DNA of 62,000 nt from Cristatella mucedo (taxonomy: Eukaryota > Bryozoa > Phylactolaemata > Cristatellidae): contig WPIO01000093.1 in the NCBI GenBank assembly GCA_009760855.2, forward strand, positions 775,001 to 837,000. Direction: 5' to 3'. Position numbers and translations under genes: made by a program. Numbering within the stretch: the stretch's first letter is position 1; the number at the start of each line of letters is the position of its first letter. Positions 1 through 36,176 of this stretch are shown piece by piece. Below the pieces are notes generated by a model, which did not search any database, had not been told where the DNA came from, and was given only the letters and a program-made list of their open reading frames with translations.

Positions 1-130
1 CCATGTTTTAATGGTTGACATTGAGCGATCTTCCATTAAACATCCCATCGTGCTGCCTTTACAGCATATTGAAGAGTCTGGATAAAGAATCAGTTCACTG
101 CTGGCGCTATACAAATATATTATCATTATT
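1..130 (+). mobile_element. SINE/L2-type 3' tail remnant
   Basis: Positions about 79-118 read as a degraded copy of the tail found on the SINEs of this window (a 'gataaagaatcagttca' stretch followed by 'gcgctatacaaat'), then an AT-rich end. No tRNA-like head is recognisable, so it is a 3' fragment. Confidence 0.45.
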
Positions 131-2766
131 ATAAAATCACTCTGAACGCCATGCGGACTCACCAACTATATTAGAGTATACTTCTCTACCTGAGAATATA
201 CATAATCAGTGCAGTAATTCGCAGCGTGACTGTAGCCCCAGTAAAGCCTGTGAGTTTTTTGGAAGAGATGGGATTAAGTTTAGCCTTTCATACACATTTG
301 AAAGACGTTCGTTCCATTTTACTTGCATGCCAACGATATCCAATTGTATTCCTTTTTGGTAGCTTCACGAAATCTACGAGACTTTAAAGACTAATCTAGC
401 GGCAATATTCATCATTAACTCGAGAAACGTTTTAAGAGGGAAAAGACACTTACTCCAGCCCTACAATTACGATTTTAATCCTGTTCAGAGGTAGATTTGA
501 TTATTTTTGTAGTGTAAGAATATTGGCTGACATCCAGATCAAAAGTCTGCCATAAAAGCATTCAGCTGATCAATATCCGCGACTGGCTGAGTCTGAAGCT
601 GAGTCTGAAGCCTTGAATAAAAATTACAGCTGCATTTCGTCGACATAGAAGCAATGAATAAATATCTATATAATTAATTAGTCATTGAAATAAACTGGTT
701 CTTATATACAGATTGAAGGGAGCAACCTTATCTGCTGTGGCACCGTTGGCATGTTGCCGCTTGGGCGTGCAGTTGACAGTTGATACAAGAAACGGAGTCT
801 TGTAAGCTTTTTTGCTCAAGCAGGTCCTTGAAATCCATTTGCGTGGAGCTAGAAGTTCTGAGGTGCGACACACTTTGGTGCTTAAGACTCCGGTTAAAGT
901 AAATGTCAGCTTTACGCTATGCTACAGTAACTGTGACTAGGATGCCTTGAACTGACTTTTTTTTATAGCGCACAATCTATCGTTCCCGCTTCTTCCGAGT
1001 CCTCTTCATGTTGCATTCAACTGCGTCTCAGTATAGCAAGTGCTAAAACAGTTAGTAGTTGCTAGCGAGTAGATTGCGTGCTTACGTTCGCATATGCACG
1101 CATTCGTTCTCGTCTATAGAGGCCTCAATATTTGTACTATTTTTCAGCAATTCCCTAAGGTATTTGATTAGCAGTTTTGATATCTCTCCCATTTCCAGAT
1201 AAGGGCAGAAGTACCCATCGCCAGACGGCGGCGCTAGTAGATTCTAAATCTGAACAGTTCGGACTGTGTAGATCTAGCTTATTCGAAGCTACCGAAGTAC
1301 GACCTCGGGAGCCTTTGAATAAAACGTGCACCAGTCATAACGCAGCTTAATACTTGATCACACAGTGGAAACCTGTTGCACCACCAGGGTGGTAGGGGAC
1401 CGACTCATCAAGCTGTGCTGGCTGTTTCTGATCGTTTCGGAATCTTCTGAAAATTCAAGCTCTTACGAGCGTTGAATATGGAAACTGGTACAGTTAAAAA
1501 CTGGTTTAAGCACATCTTTTTATACCGCTGAACGTAAGAAATTCTATGCTTATGGTCGTCTAAATGTATTAGCCTTCCTGTCGGCGTGCTCCCCCAGGGC
1601 CATCCCCTTTCTCACTTTCTTGCCCCTTACCCCTTGCCAGCCTACGCTCGCACCGGCACATGAGCCGGCTGTCACGACAGCTTAGGCTACAGTCAGTGAC
1701 CTTGCTAACTTGCAGGATCGCGATTCCCTCGGATATCGCTACTTCGGTATCTCTACTCAGATACATTATAGAATGCTGCTGCGTCTGCCAGGCTTATTTG
1801 GGAATCTCCTGCCGGCAGCCCAAAGGTAGCGAGACATCTGTTGCTAGAGCCCCATCCTCACGACCAAACTCGCATTGTCTTTGTAGTCTAATGTGAGCGA
1901 GACTGTGGTGAGATCTTGTACATCTCAATTCCTGTCAGCGCCGACCATCGGTGGTTTGGGCAACCGACATGTGACGCTGCATCGGATCTATACGACAAAC
2001 CAGCGAGACCTGCCAGCTCTCCGCTGCTCGCAGAATAGATAACAAAGCAGCGGCTCTTCTGTTGGGCCTGGGCTTAGTGTTGGTGCTGGCGAGAATAATG
2101 GAACGGCGGCCGCCGCCTTGGCAACCTCCGAGAGTCCACTCATGCGATAGGCCGCTAGGGGAGAGTCACGGGTTCACTTCTATTTTAGACTTCCTGGCAT
2201 AGATTACTTGGCTCGTAGAGATCTTTGACAGTAGCGCTATTGGCCGCTACCTCGCTGGGTGAGCTTGAAGTGAGGTCAGTACCCACTTTTTGGCATTACC
2301 TACCGCTGCTATTGATTCAGTTTAGATGTCTGCTTCTAAACCTCTCGGTTGAGTTTGTCCTATTCTTTTGTCCTTGTCAGCCTTTTCCCCTTTGTAAGTG
2401 TCGCTCGGGTGGTTGTAAATTTCCCTTTTAATTTTCTTAGGGCGAACTAAAAATTTCGTTATTGTTATTACTAAGGAATGCTCTTTGCCCTTTAACATTA
2501 ACGATCTGGAGAGTGGTACAGCCATATTTTAAATAAGCAGGCTAAGGAAATTTTTTAATAGAAAGCAAATAAAGAAATCCTGCAGCTCGAGGATTCAATT
2601 TCAAGTCCTCAATTTTCTCTGTAGTCTGCGGCAATAGCTGGGAATATAATAATCATAATAATACTACGTAACATAATTTTGGTCCACGGGTAGATAGTAA
2701 GTGTTGTTTCCTTATGTCTTACGGTCCAAAAGTATAGAAAATTGCCACAATTCCCTTCAAACTTCG
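131..2766. other. unassigned intergenic stretch
   Basis: I see no recognisable gene or repeat. The short open frames overlap on both strands and show no protein family, splice context or codon pattern. The first part is AT-rich and about 1560-2160 is more GC-rich. Confidence 0.4.
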
Positions 2767-2907
2767 AGCTGATTTGGTCTAGCGGTCAAGGTGCTCGCCC
2801 CGACCAAGGTCTGACTGAGGTCGTGGGCTCGAGCCCCGAGGCATATGTGAAGCGCCTGAATAGAGATTAAGTTGTCTTGAGGCGCTATACAAATGAATTA
2901 TATTATA
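2767..2907 (+). mobile_element. type-1 tRNA-derived SINE
   Basis: The head has an A-box-like 'tggtctagcggtcaagg' and a B-box-like 'gggctcgagccc' (RNA polymerase III promoter elements). The tail is 'aagcgcctgaatagagatt' followed by 'ggcgctatacaaatgaa'. Close relatives occur at about 20747, 37692, 43828 and 53422. The tail can fold into a stem-loop also present at L2 3' ends. Confidence 0.85.
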
Positions 2908-3261
2908 TTAAAACTTTGCTTTTGCGACAAGGCCAGCAATTAATTTTAAAGATGTGTAGATATATTCTAGAATTACGGCCGTACAGCAAATCGCTATCTC
3001 GAAGAAGCCCCCAAACGTAGCAACCAGCATGTTGTCGTTATGCTGTCCTTGGTAACGACGTTCAAAGCGCTCGCCTTGCTCCTCAGCGTCGCCTTGCTCC
3101 TCAGAATAGCCTTGCTCCTCTGAGTCGCCTGGCTCCTCAGAGTCGCCTTGCTCCTCAGAGGAGCCAGGCTCCTCAGAGTAGCCTTGCTCCTCAGAGTAGC
3201 CTTGCTCCTCAGAGTCGCCTTGCTCCTCCTCCCGCTTCCGCGTTATCCTTGAATCTCTCAC
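2908..3261 (-). CDS. ORF with Glu-rich hexapeptide repeat, doubtful gene
   Basis: This is a 117-codon minus-strand frame. After a basic start (MRDSRITRKR) come about nine copies of a hexapeptide of the type SEEQGD, with Tyr, Ser or Ala variants, and then a hydrophobic C-terminal part (GGFFEIAICCTAVILEY) that could span a membrane. I recognise no family. The stop codon lies in the AT-rich tail of the adjacent SINE, so the C-terminus is at best a recent product of that insertion. The frame may be open only because the 18-bp DNA repeat lacks stops. It could be an exon of an unknown acidic repeat protein, but no splice partner was found. Confidence 0.2.
   Translation of the reverse strand: MRDSRITRKREEEQGDSEEQGYSEEQGYSEEPGSSEEQGDSEEPGDSEEQGYSEEQGDAEEQGERFERRYQGQHNDNMLVATFGGFFEIAICCTAVILEYIYTSLKLIAGLVAKAKF
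3072..3228. repeat. 18-bp tandem repeat (about 9 units)
   Basis: The unit reads 'ttgctcctcagagtcgcc' with point variation, for example 'agtagcc' and 'ggctcc' forms. The period is a multiple of three, so it translates on the minus strand as an acidic hexapeptide repeat. Confidence 0.85.
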
Positions 3262-3910
3262 GATCGGTATTTAGTATATGGACTTTGAGGGACATTCTGC
3301 ATCCTGTTTTGTCATTGTTCTATATGAGAGCCCGAACCAGCTGCTCAAAGCGGCTCGCGGTTGTCAGGCTTGTAATGACCATGACCCACGTGGTCAAGAA
3401 CTACTGCAAAGAGCTGCTTCAAGCCACTTTCTCCTCGTTTTCAGCTTCTTAGAAAACTCGTCCCTTGACGATGATCTTGTTTTTGTGTGGTGGCACGAGG
3501 GTACCAGCTTTGATTTCTGCCTCCGGCAGCCCTAGCAAGACTACTTGGAGGTACTTAAAAGCTAATGACTCATTGTCTAGGGCTCGACAAGTTACTCGAG
3601 GATGCTCGATGCGCAGTGGTGGCATCAGCACCTTCCCGGGGTCTTCCAATAGCTTCCACTGGATGTCGCTCTTCGCTACAGAGAACTAGATCCGCTGGGT
3701 GTGTGCTGTGTGATCCACTTGTGTCGCGGCTATCCCGTAGGCAAGGAAAACCAAGGAACTTCATGAAATCGTCTTGGAGACCCATCAAGAATGACATCAT
3801 TTCGAAGGCTCCCGTGACCTCTCAGCCATAGTCGCCATACTTCAAGGCACTCAACAACAAGATCTTGACACTGAAATGCAGTCCTCTTTGAGATGCACAG
3901 ATGTGCCATT

Positions 3911-3911
<1 letters not shown>

Positions 3912-3983
<72 letters not shown>
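3912..3983. repeat. (GA)n microsatellite
   Basis: About 72 bp of uninterrupted GA dinucleotides. Confidence 0.98.
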
Positions 3984-3987
<4 letters not shown>

Positions 3988-5419
3988 ACTAGTTCCCGTG
4001 ATGTAGCAGTACGACTTTTAGGCTCATAGATAAATTTTCTATAAATATATGCCATTCACTTGGACTATAGGTGATCCCTATAGTCTTGAATAGACCGGTA
4101 ATATTTTTGCTGAAGCAAGCCCATCTTTCCGACTGAAGCAGTTATAACAAGTTTTGTGAAGCTTTCTACTATCTGTTGCTTTCACACTGGAATGCAAAAA
4201 GTTCTAATTCTTAAGCCTAGATTTCAGAAACTCAGCATTGAACTTGGTAAGACTAACGTTTCTGATCAGATCGTTTAGCTCTTTCTGGTTGAAAAGGTGT
4301 GGCTTTCTATTCTCAGTTCCTTCTGTGACATTAGATTCTGAATGTGCAATATCTTCCTCGCTTTCTGACTGGATGCTGCCTCCTGTCGATGGCTGATCAC
4401 TTTCCAGAGGGTTAACGCGAGGAGCTCAGGACAGTGCGGTACTTGGGCCATGGAGGAAGAAAATTGTGGATATATTATGGAAGGGATGCTCTTGTCAGAT
4501 CGACGCTTGGAAGGGCCTAACGTGCACAAATAGTTCCTTGAGTGGTCAGTCGGCTGCCGCCAAATTCCTGGGACGGAAAACTTCTACGGTACTCTTTTTA
4601 TCTTGTGCTAGCCTGTAATTATACAAGAAATATATATATAAATATATATTTCTGCTTAAGAAAATTATCTGATAGTTTACGAACAATGTCATCGAGCAAA
4701 CAACAATTCATTGCCTTACCTTCCAGAGCTCTCCTGCACGTGTTTGCATGTGAAATAAGGTGCCATGGGGTTGCCTTAATCCACCACAAGAATGCCGAAA
4801 TACGCTTGGTAGGCATCGCACACTAGGACAGACGCTTTCACCGAGCACTTTATTTGCTCTAAATTGTCCACACGCGTAGCAAAATCCATCAGATGGGTGC
4901 AAAAAAGCTCTTGATTCCATTTCAATTAAATATGGCTATTTACAACTCACTTACTCTGCAATAACCTAAGTTAAAAGGTTGATTTAAGGCGCGCATGCTG
5001 TTTCACTTCTGTTGATATTACTTGATAGTGCTATGACCACCTAATTCTCACTAATTCCGACTTCGATACTAGGCCCGCTATATATTCGAACTGACCAAAC
5101 CACCTTGCTAATAGCAAAATCGGATAACTTCAAAATAGCAGTGTCCCGAACACTAAAGCAAGCTTTTTATGAATCAATAACGATTTCGTATTTATTTTAG
5201 ACATAAAGGATGAGAAAATCTTTTCGAATAGGTAACAAATTAAAATATAGATCATTATATTAGATCATTTGAATTGCGCTTTTAGAGAACTTAATGTCTA
5301 CACAGGTGCTTCGCAACTCGCTGTCTAATCAACTTTTTTTGTATTGCAATCTGAAGCTGAGGCTTGAGGTGGCATCCTGACTAAGCGATCGGTACGATTA
5401 AAAAATTGAGTTATTTAAT
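3984..5419. other. unassigned intergenic stretch
   Basis: No gene or repeat family recognised. The short frames here have no domain signal. A short AT tract lies at about 4627-4650. Confidence 0.4.
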
Positions 5420-6061
5420 AACAAGAACAATAATAACCGCTCCCATCAGAGGTGTTAATCTCTGTCCTGATGCTTTAAAACGCACTTCAAGAGAATCAGT
5501 ACCAAGGAATAGTGAAGAATAAGGTATCAAACATGCAAAAGCAAACAGATGTCATTATTAAGCCAACATGCTAAAGCAAACACTAAGACATCGAAGGCCA
5601 CAGGTAAGTAAGTAAGACCTCTGACTAGTAGCATGCACTGAATCATGCAAAAGTACTCTCGAAAAACACTAGTATAATTTAAAGACAAGTTCACTGGGCG
5701 AAGGGAAAGCTGGAAACTGGAATAGAGAAATACATCTTTCGCTGCCACTTAAAAGGTGCAAAGTCATTGCAGGTGGTGACCAGGCCGGTAGTCAGTTCCA
5801 GGCTGTCAGTGTAGGTGAGCTAGAGGCTCATCACAAGAAAAATTTTCGGACGGAAATATGGCGAGATGCTGAAGAGCGGTTAGTAATAGAGAGCATACTG
5901 GGAGAGCAAAGAGGTGGGCTAGGTAGGCTAGTGCCAGCGGGTAAAATGACCTGTAGGATCTTGAAACCGATTCGGTGGTTGATAGGAAGCCAATGAAGCT
6001 CAGATAGAAGTATGATGATGTGGCCACTACGCCGTCGAAAACAGACCAGACAAGCTCCTAA
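5420..6061 (-). mobile_element. old L2-type LINE 3' fragment
   Basis: On the minus strand, about 5831-6030 encodes a segment with ELHWLPINHRIGFKILQ, the C-terminal signature of L2/CR1-clade ORF2 proteins also seen in the better copies at 32.8 and 61.3 kb. A tail-like segment near 5425-5480 marks the 3' end. The copy is strongly diverged and interrupted by stops and frameshifts. Confidence 0.6.
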
Positions 6062-6331
6062 GCGTTCCACTGGCCGCAGACGATGCGGGGCACAGGCAAT
6101 CAAATTAGTTCCCATACAACTATTTACGCGGAATAGCCCAGGTTCCAATGTCCTATTTCTTGCCCCCAGCCATTACGAAGACAGGTCCTCCAGCTTTAAG
6201 AAATGAGTCGTAAATCGCGAGCGTTTCGTGCTCACGAGAGAGAAAATGTTGCTAATAATGTCAGTGAAGAGAGAGTGGGATTTGATTCGAGACTAAGCTT
6301 ATTCTCCGTTTTGGTAATAATAAGCCTAACT

Positions 6332-6545
6332 CAGGTTTTAGCCAATAGGGTAATGCACTCGCTCTACGCGATCCAGGTTGTAAGTTCGAGTCCTGTAGCA
6401 TATCTACTAATTCAAGCGAGAAATTCTGTCCTTCCGTCCGTCACGTGGCAAGATGGCACACTTTCATCATGCGGCAAGATGGCGCACAGTTCTCTTTCGT
6501 GACAGGACTGTTATAACTTAGCGAAGTGAGTCCGCAGGTATCCTA
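6332..6545 (+). mobile_element. diverged SINE-like repeat
   Basis: Positions 6345-6400 carry a tRNA-like segment with a B-box-like 'gtaagttcgagtcctg'. The downstream part ('gagaaattctgtc', 'gcaagatggcg', 'ttagcgaagtgagt') matches, in reverse complement, the sequence at about 12405-12575. Two dispersed copies support a repeat, but its class is uncertain. Confidence 0.45.
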
Positions 6546-7138
6546 CTCGTATGGAATTAAAATCAGTTACGCGATGCCTATTTTGGAAATTGCCGCTGTA
6601 TGGCCGTTGGAATCTTTAAATATGCTGGCTGACCCGCGCCATTTGAGGCCGTGGAATGAGAACGCGAAAATGCAATGACATGAATTTGGTGGATAAACCC
6701 ATAGCAAAATGTTGTGTCATTTTAAATCAAAACCACGCTGTTCTGACTTTGATTGTGGAAATGGAAGCTGCATCGAAGTGTACCACAGTTCTTTGTGGGA
6801 CTGAAATGTTCGTGCTCGAAACATTAAAAACCTACTTCGGAACAGTACTAGTTGAAGATTACCTTCAAAGGATCTCATATAACCTGAGCATCTAATTAAA
6901 ATAGGCTATATTTATTAAGCTATATTAACTCTTTCTACATAATCATACCATTTTAAAATTGATTTACACGCTGGCAGACACTATACTGTGATGTGAGTTA
7001 TAATATGTATGTATTTCTTCTAATAAAATACTCTAATTATGAATATTTATTTAAACCAGCATTCCTTAAAATTATTTTTGCGAGCTTTTGTCCGCACGCT
7101 TTTGTCCTGCGCACTTTAGTTGGATTACCATCCTCTCG
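6546..7138. other. unassigned AT-rich stretch
   Basis: A 79-codon frame at 6656-6895 (+) has no recognisable domain. The rest is AT-rich with no identifiable feature. Confidence 0.35.
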
Positions 7139-7225
7139 TGCCGACTGCAAGTTGGATGATAGCCACTAAAGCTCTTCTATCGCTACATAAACGAAGCCGA
7201 TCACATCTGATCTTTACTTTACTTT
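7139..7225 (+). mobile_element. type-2 SINE 3' fragment
   Basis: It contains 'gatagccactaaagctcttct' and 'cgctacataaacgaagcc' followed by 'tgatctttacttta'. This matches the tail of the type-2 SINE at 29.4 and 43.1 kb. Confidence 0.6.
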
Positions 7226-7439
7226 ACTGTTTATTGTGATCAGCACTTGTGCTTTAAGGAGTTAGACTCAAATTGTTTAGCCATCGCCCGACTCACAATA
7301 TAGAGGATAGTTACGCATCTCTGTTATTCAGCAGCAAGCCCCAGAGGGCGTGTCCCATCACGTCATCTGAATCGCTCCACTTACTTGTGTTTGCTCTAGT
7401 ACAGCTCTTTGCAACTCGCACGCTGTAGCCTAATGGCGA

Positions 7440-8060
7440 CCTGCAACCTAGCGGTGCGTTAGTTCTGTCATTGTCCACCGGAGGGAGACGGCGACTCAAA
7501 CCGTCGAAGGTGGGCCACCGCCGCTGCCGCCCCCCCCGCCACGCCCCTGCACCTCCGCTACCGCCGCGGTCGCTGCAGAAGCAGACATTCCACAGCACGT
7601 AATGCATTGCTTGCGTCCGTCGCCGGACGGCAGCAATGAAAGCTCTACTAACAAAGCAGCTGTATAGCTCCCAATGGGGACTGCGCGTATTTCCCCTTCT
7701 ACGCACTTCGCTCGGCTGAACTAATAGTGCACACGAGCTGCTGGTCGGCGACAGCGCTCCGCGCCGCCGCGCACGTGTAGAACGCGGATATCGCGTACGC
7801 GAAGGACGACTCGCGAGAGCCCAAGCAGATGCAGCGAGGACAATGAAGCCGCGTCACTGTTGCCATACCCGGAAGCGCGTTAGCTAACGTCGCCGCCAAG
7901 AGCCGAGAGTCGGTAGAAAGGTGCCTGGCTCGAAAGGTGCTTGATGTACTGAAAATGTGGCCTCCGAAAGATTTGAGGCCGGGCAGAGAGGCGCAAGCTC
8001 TCAGCGACTAGACGGGAGTGGGGCGTTCGCATGCAAGGAGAGGGCCGAGGAATGTATGTG
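7440..8060. other. CpG-rich unassigned block
   Basis: The block is rich in CG dinucleotides compared with its AT-rich flanks, and includes overlapping frames on both strands. None matches a family I know. It could be a promoter-type CpG island or an unrecognised first exon. Confidence 0.3.
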
Positions 8061-8982
8061 CTGGCCTCCGGTGTGTAATAACAATTATAATAATAATAAT
8101 GCTTTTTAATAATGTATTTTTTTAAAGTTCTTTAAAGTTTTTTAAAGTTTTTAAAGTTCTTTTTAAAAGCCGAAGGAAGAGAACGACGGCACCAAACAGC
8201 GAGCGACGCGACATTGAAGTCGACGCACAGCTTTGCGGCCAGCCAGGGCAGGTTATAAAGGAGTGGAGTAACGTGGCGCTTGCAACGAACGACCTTGGCA
8301 ACATGGTGCACCTCACTGCAGCTAGGTTTTGCACCTTGACTTTATCTTGCTTCTTTTCGCAAGCCGACTGCAATTAATGGATTGAGTTCGGATGTCTAGA
8401 CATCTTCAAATCCGACGCGTAAAAAAGTGTGGAAATTTAAACTAGAACACCTCAGGCAGAACACCTCAGGCATCAAACGAGCGAGTTTTTTCGAATAGAG
8501 CAAGAAAAAGTGCACCCGCTGTCCTTTTGTTCAGTTGTGGTGGCAGGGAATGGCGGAAATTTGTCTGCGACGTCACTTCAGCGACGTGCGGTTAACGTCA
8601 CTCCGGATCAAAGCGTAGGCCCTGAAAAAACCTCGCAACCCTGTATCTGGCGTTAGGTATTCTTCAATTACGCTCTCAGAATTCGCTAGAATGCAAGCCT
8701 GCGAGCAACTTTTCTAGGCATTCAAAAGCCTGTGCCATCGTCCTCGAAACGCCGCCCACTCGGCGACCTGGCAACCGCAGCTCTGGCCTCCAGCCGCCGC
8801 TGACGCTGCAAGCCGCGCAGCTCCATGTGGCAGAGCTCGTTTCGCGCGGAGCGGCGGCACGCCGGCCGCCAGTCAGGAGCTACCAATGAGAGAAGAGCAC
8901 CCTCTGGGTCTCAGCCTAGCGGCTGGGCGCGCCGACGGCGACTCCGATCAAGGGCAGTTGAGTCGTGCAGCGCGGCTATACC
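8061..8982. other. unassigned stretch, upper part GC-rich
   Basis: Positions 8115-8165 are a 'tttaaagttc' low-complexity run. Positions 8740-8960 are GC-rich. No coding feature can be supported. Confidence 0.35.
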
Positions 8983-9352
8983 TTAATAATAATATTAATA
9001 ATGCACTTGATAAAGCGCCCTCAGAGAACTCAATCTCTCTCTAGGCGCTTTACATTTGCTGCAAAGGGAAATGCAATTGAATGGTGAGTAATATCATGCT
9101 TGTTAAAAAAACATGAATAACATGGTTAGGGATGACGACATGCACAGGGTCAGCATGCAAATGTGGTTAGTGGCAGCATGCACAGCGTCAGCGCGCATAA
9201 GCACATGAAGGACGAATCATAGGGACCCACTAAATTCTGTCTTAAATAGGTGTGTTTGTAAGTTCTTTTTAAATGTGGTCAGGGCATGTTCTGACGCAGG
9301 TCGGGAGGGAGTTCCAGGCTTTGGGAGCATGCGAACTAAATGCACGGTCTCC
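8983..9352 (-). mobile_element. L2-type LINE, 3' end
   Basis: It reads inward from an ATT-repeat end through 'gataaagcgccctcagagaa' and 'aggcgctttacatttgctgc' to 'ggagggagttccaggctttg'. This aligns with the 3' part of the copies at 32.3 and 56.1 kb. It holds the 3' UTR and the last codons only, a typical 5'-truncated LINE. Confidence 0.85.
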
Positions 9353-9407
9353 AAATTGTATTATTATTTCATTCTATTATTTTACTTTATTATTTTATTT
9401 CACTATT

Positions 9408-9478
9408 CCCCACTGCGAGCTGGCTGATAGCTGCAAAGGCTCTTCTACCGCCATATAAATGAGGATGCTGAATCAGCC
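9408..9478 (+). mobile_element. type-2 SINE 3' fragment
   Basis: It contains 'ctgatagctgcaaaggctc' and 'ttctaccgccatataaatgagg', then 'tgaatcagcc', matching the type-2 SINE tail. It ends where the GC-rich 5' flank of the adaptor gene begins, and contains a TATAAAT at 9454-9460. Confidence 0.65.
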
Positions 9479-9479
9479 A

Positions 9480-9794
9480 GCCTTCGTTTCACTCGAGCAC
9501 CGGCAGTAGCCGGACGAGCCCGACGCCGATCTCCAAGCCCGCCCCCGCTCCCTTGTTTAAAGCGAGGGGCGTAGCTAGGGATGTTTCCGGAGGCGGGCTC
9601 GGGCTCTAACTGAACGTTGGCGAGGCCAGTGCCCTTATCGACGCCCCCTCCTAGCAGCTGCGCTGGCTCCGGCGCTTGCGACTTACCCAAACACTGCGGC
9701 AGCGGCGGCAGCGGGAGGTGTCCCTATGGAGGAGCGTGGCGCTTGGCAGCGCGGCTAGCCGGCCGCGGCGGCACTCTCTCCAAGCACGAGCGGC
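9480..9794 (+). promoter_or_regulatory. GC-rich 5' flank/leader of the adaptor gene
   Basis: This CpG-rich sequence lies directly before the start codon at 9795. An in-frame TAG at 9756-9758 closes the frame upstream, which supports that ATG as the first. The transcription start cannot be located by eye. A TATAAAT lies about 335 bp upstream of the ATG, inside the SINE fragment. Confidence 0.4.
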
Positions 9795-34799
<25,005 letters not shown>

Positions 34800-35324
34800 A
34801 AATATGCTGCAATGTTCATGTGCTGGTCACGTGGCTTATCCAGTCATTCCACTTGGCAATCGAAAGTCTTAGCGTCGGACGCAGCTGTTCAACTACTTAC
34901 GCTCAAGCCGGCTGCTTGCTTGCAGCCTATGCGACGGGAGAAGCGCCAGCCATTGGTTCTCGCAGGGCAGAGTAGAGTCGCAGAGGCGCTCACGCACTCT
35001 TGCCTATTGACGAGTTGGCAATCCATTAGTAAGCGGTTGTTTTTGTCTCCGCTAGTGACCGCACGTCTTCTCTCCAGGCCGCAGGGCGGTCCCTGAAATG
35101 ACTCGTCATCTAGTCTGACGTTCGCGGTTGTCGTGGCAAGGCCTGGACGTGGTGACAGCAGCGGCAAGATTACCTTAGCAATTAGCTTACCCACGCGAGT
35201 TCGCGAACGCTCACGTACACAAGTACATACAAACACACGAGCAATCGTTCGCACACACGAGCCTACGCGTGCATGTACAGGTGTATATGTAAACCTGTAT
35301 ATCTATATTTATAGGTAAGCATAA

Positions 35325-35325
<1 letters not shown>

Positions 35326-35360
<35 letters not shown>

Positions 35361-35373
35361 TAGATAGATAGAT
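35326..35373. repeat. (TA)n(TAGA)n microsatellite
   Basis: TA dinucleotides followed by about four TAGA units. Confidence 0.97.
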
Positions 35374-35507
35374 TTATACTTTGTATGCAGATACACATAT
35401 AACGTTAATGAAATATATACCTCTGCATATCCTGTATATACGCACGTTCGTGTATAGAAATGTTAACTTTACTTGTTCGCATTTATGTGAGTTCGCGGCG
35501 CGCACGC

Positions 35508-35510
<3 letters not shown>

Positions 35511-35570
<60 letters not shown>

Positions 35571-35574
35571 TGTG
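35511..35574. repeat. (TG)n microsatellite
   Basis: 64 bp of TG dinucleotides. Confidence 0.98.
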
Positions 35575-35844
35575 CCGATATACACGAATATGTGGTGTGT
35601 GTATAGCGATTGTCATTTGGTTAGTGCACGTAGCACACCGATCGTAGCACCAAGCCTGATTTGAGCAGAGACGGGGAACTCGGATTTTAGTAGAAATAGG
35701 GGCCAGCCTCTGCAAGTCTGAAAAGCGGGAGAGAAGTTCGGCGAAGAGCTGCCGGCCATTCCCACTGAAGAGGGGAGAGCTGACCAGGTCGATCTTTGTG
35801 CATTCAAGATGGTAGCCATCAGGGCAGCAGGATTCAGGAAAGAC

Positions 35845-36176
35845 CGTTGACAGCAGAAGCTTTAGCTCTGCAAGTCCTGGACTGTGGAACTCGCTTCCAC
35901 AATTCTTATGCAACGACAACTACTCTCCTGCTGCCAATTATGGCTCATTCTTTCCAGAGGTCCTGAGCTGCTACTTCTATGCTACTCACTACCTCAGCTG
36001 CACTCCTGACTCTGCTATGTTTCCTGCTTTCTCTTTGTTGCGTGAGATGAAGTCTGTTGGCTACCGAATGCGTACCGAAAGCCGCTTAGGCCGTGAGTGG
36101 GCTATACAAAACTCTCCTGCGTAATACCCACATAGTCTTTGTGGCTTTGCGGAGTTACAGATGGAGAAACATTACA
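35845..36176 (+). mobile_element. second LINE family, 3' end
   Basis: It is homologous over its whole length to the reverse complement of 12588-12922 ('ctggactgtggaactcgctt', 'ttgcgtgagatgaagtctgt', 'aactctcctgcgtaataccc', 'gagttacagatggagaaaca'). Its first part also matches the reverse complement at 48.25-48.31 kb, where coding sequence adjoins. Confidence 0.6.

Noticed and set aside
7311-7706. 131-codon minus-strand ORF in a CpG-rich block
   Set aside because: No domain, no splice context and a chance-like composition. The block is reported only as CpG-rich DNA.
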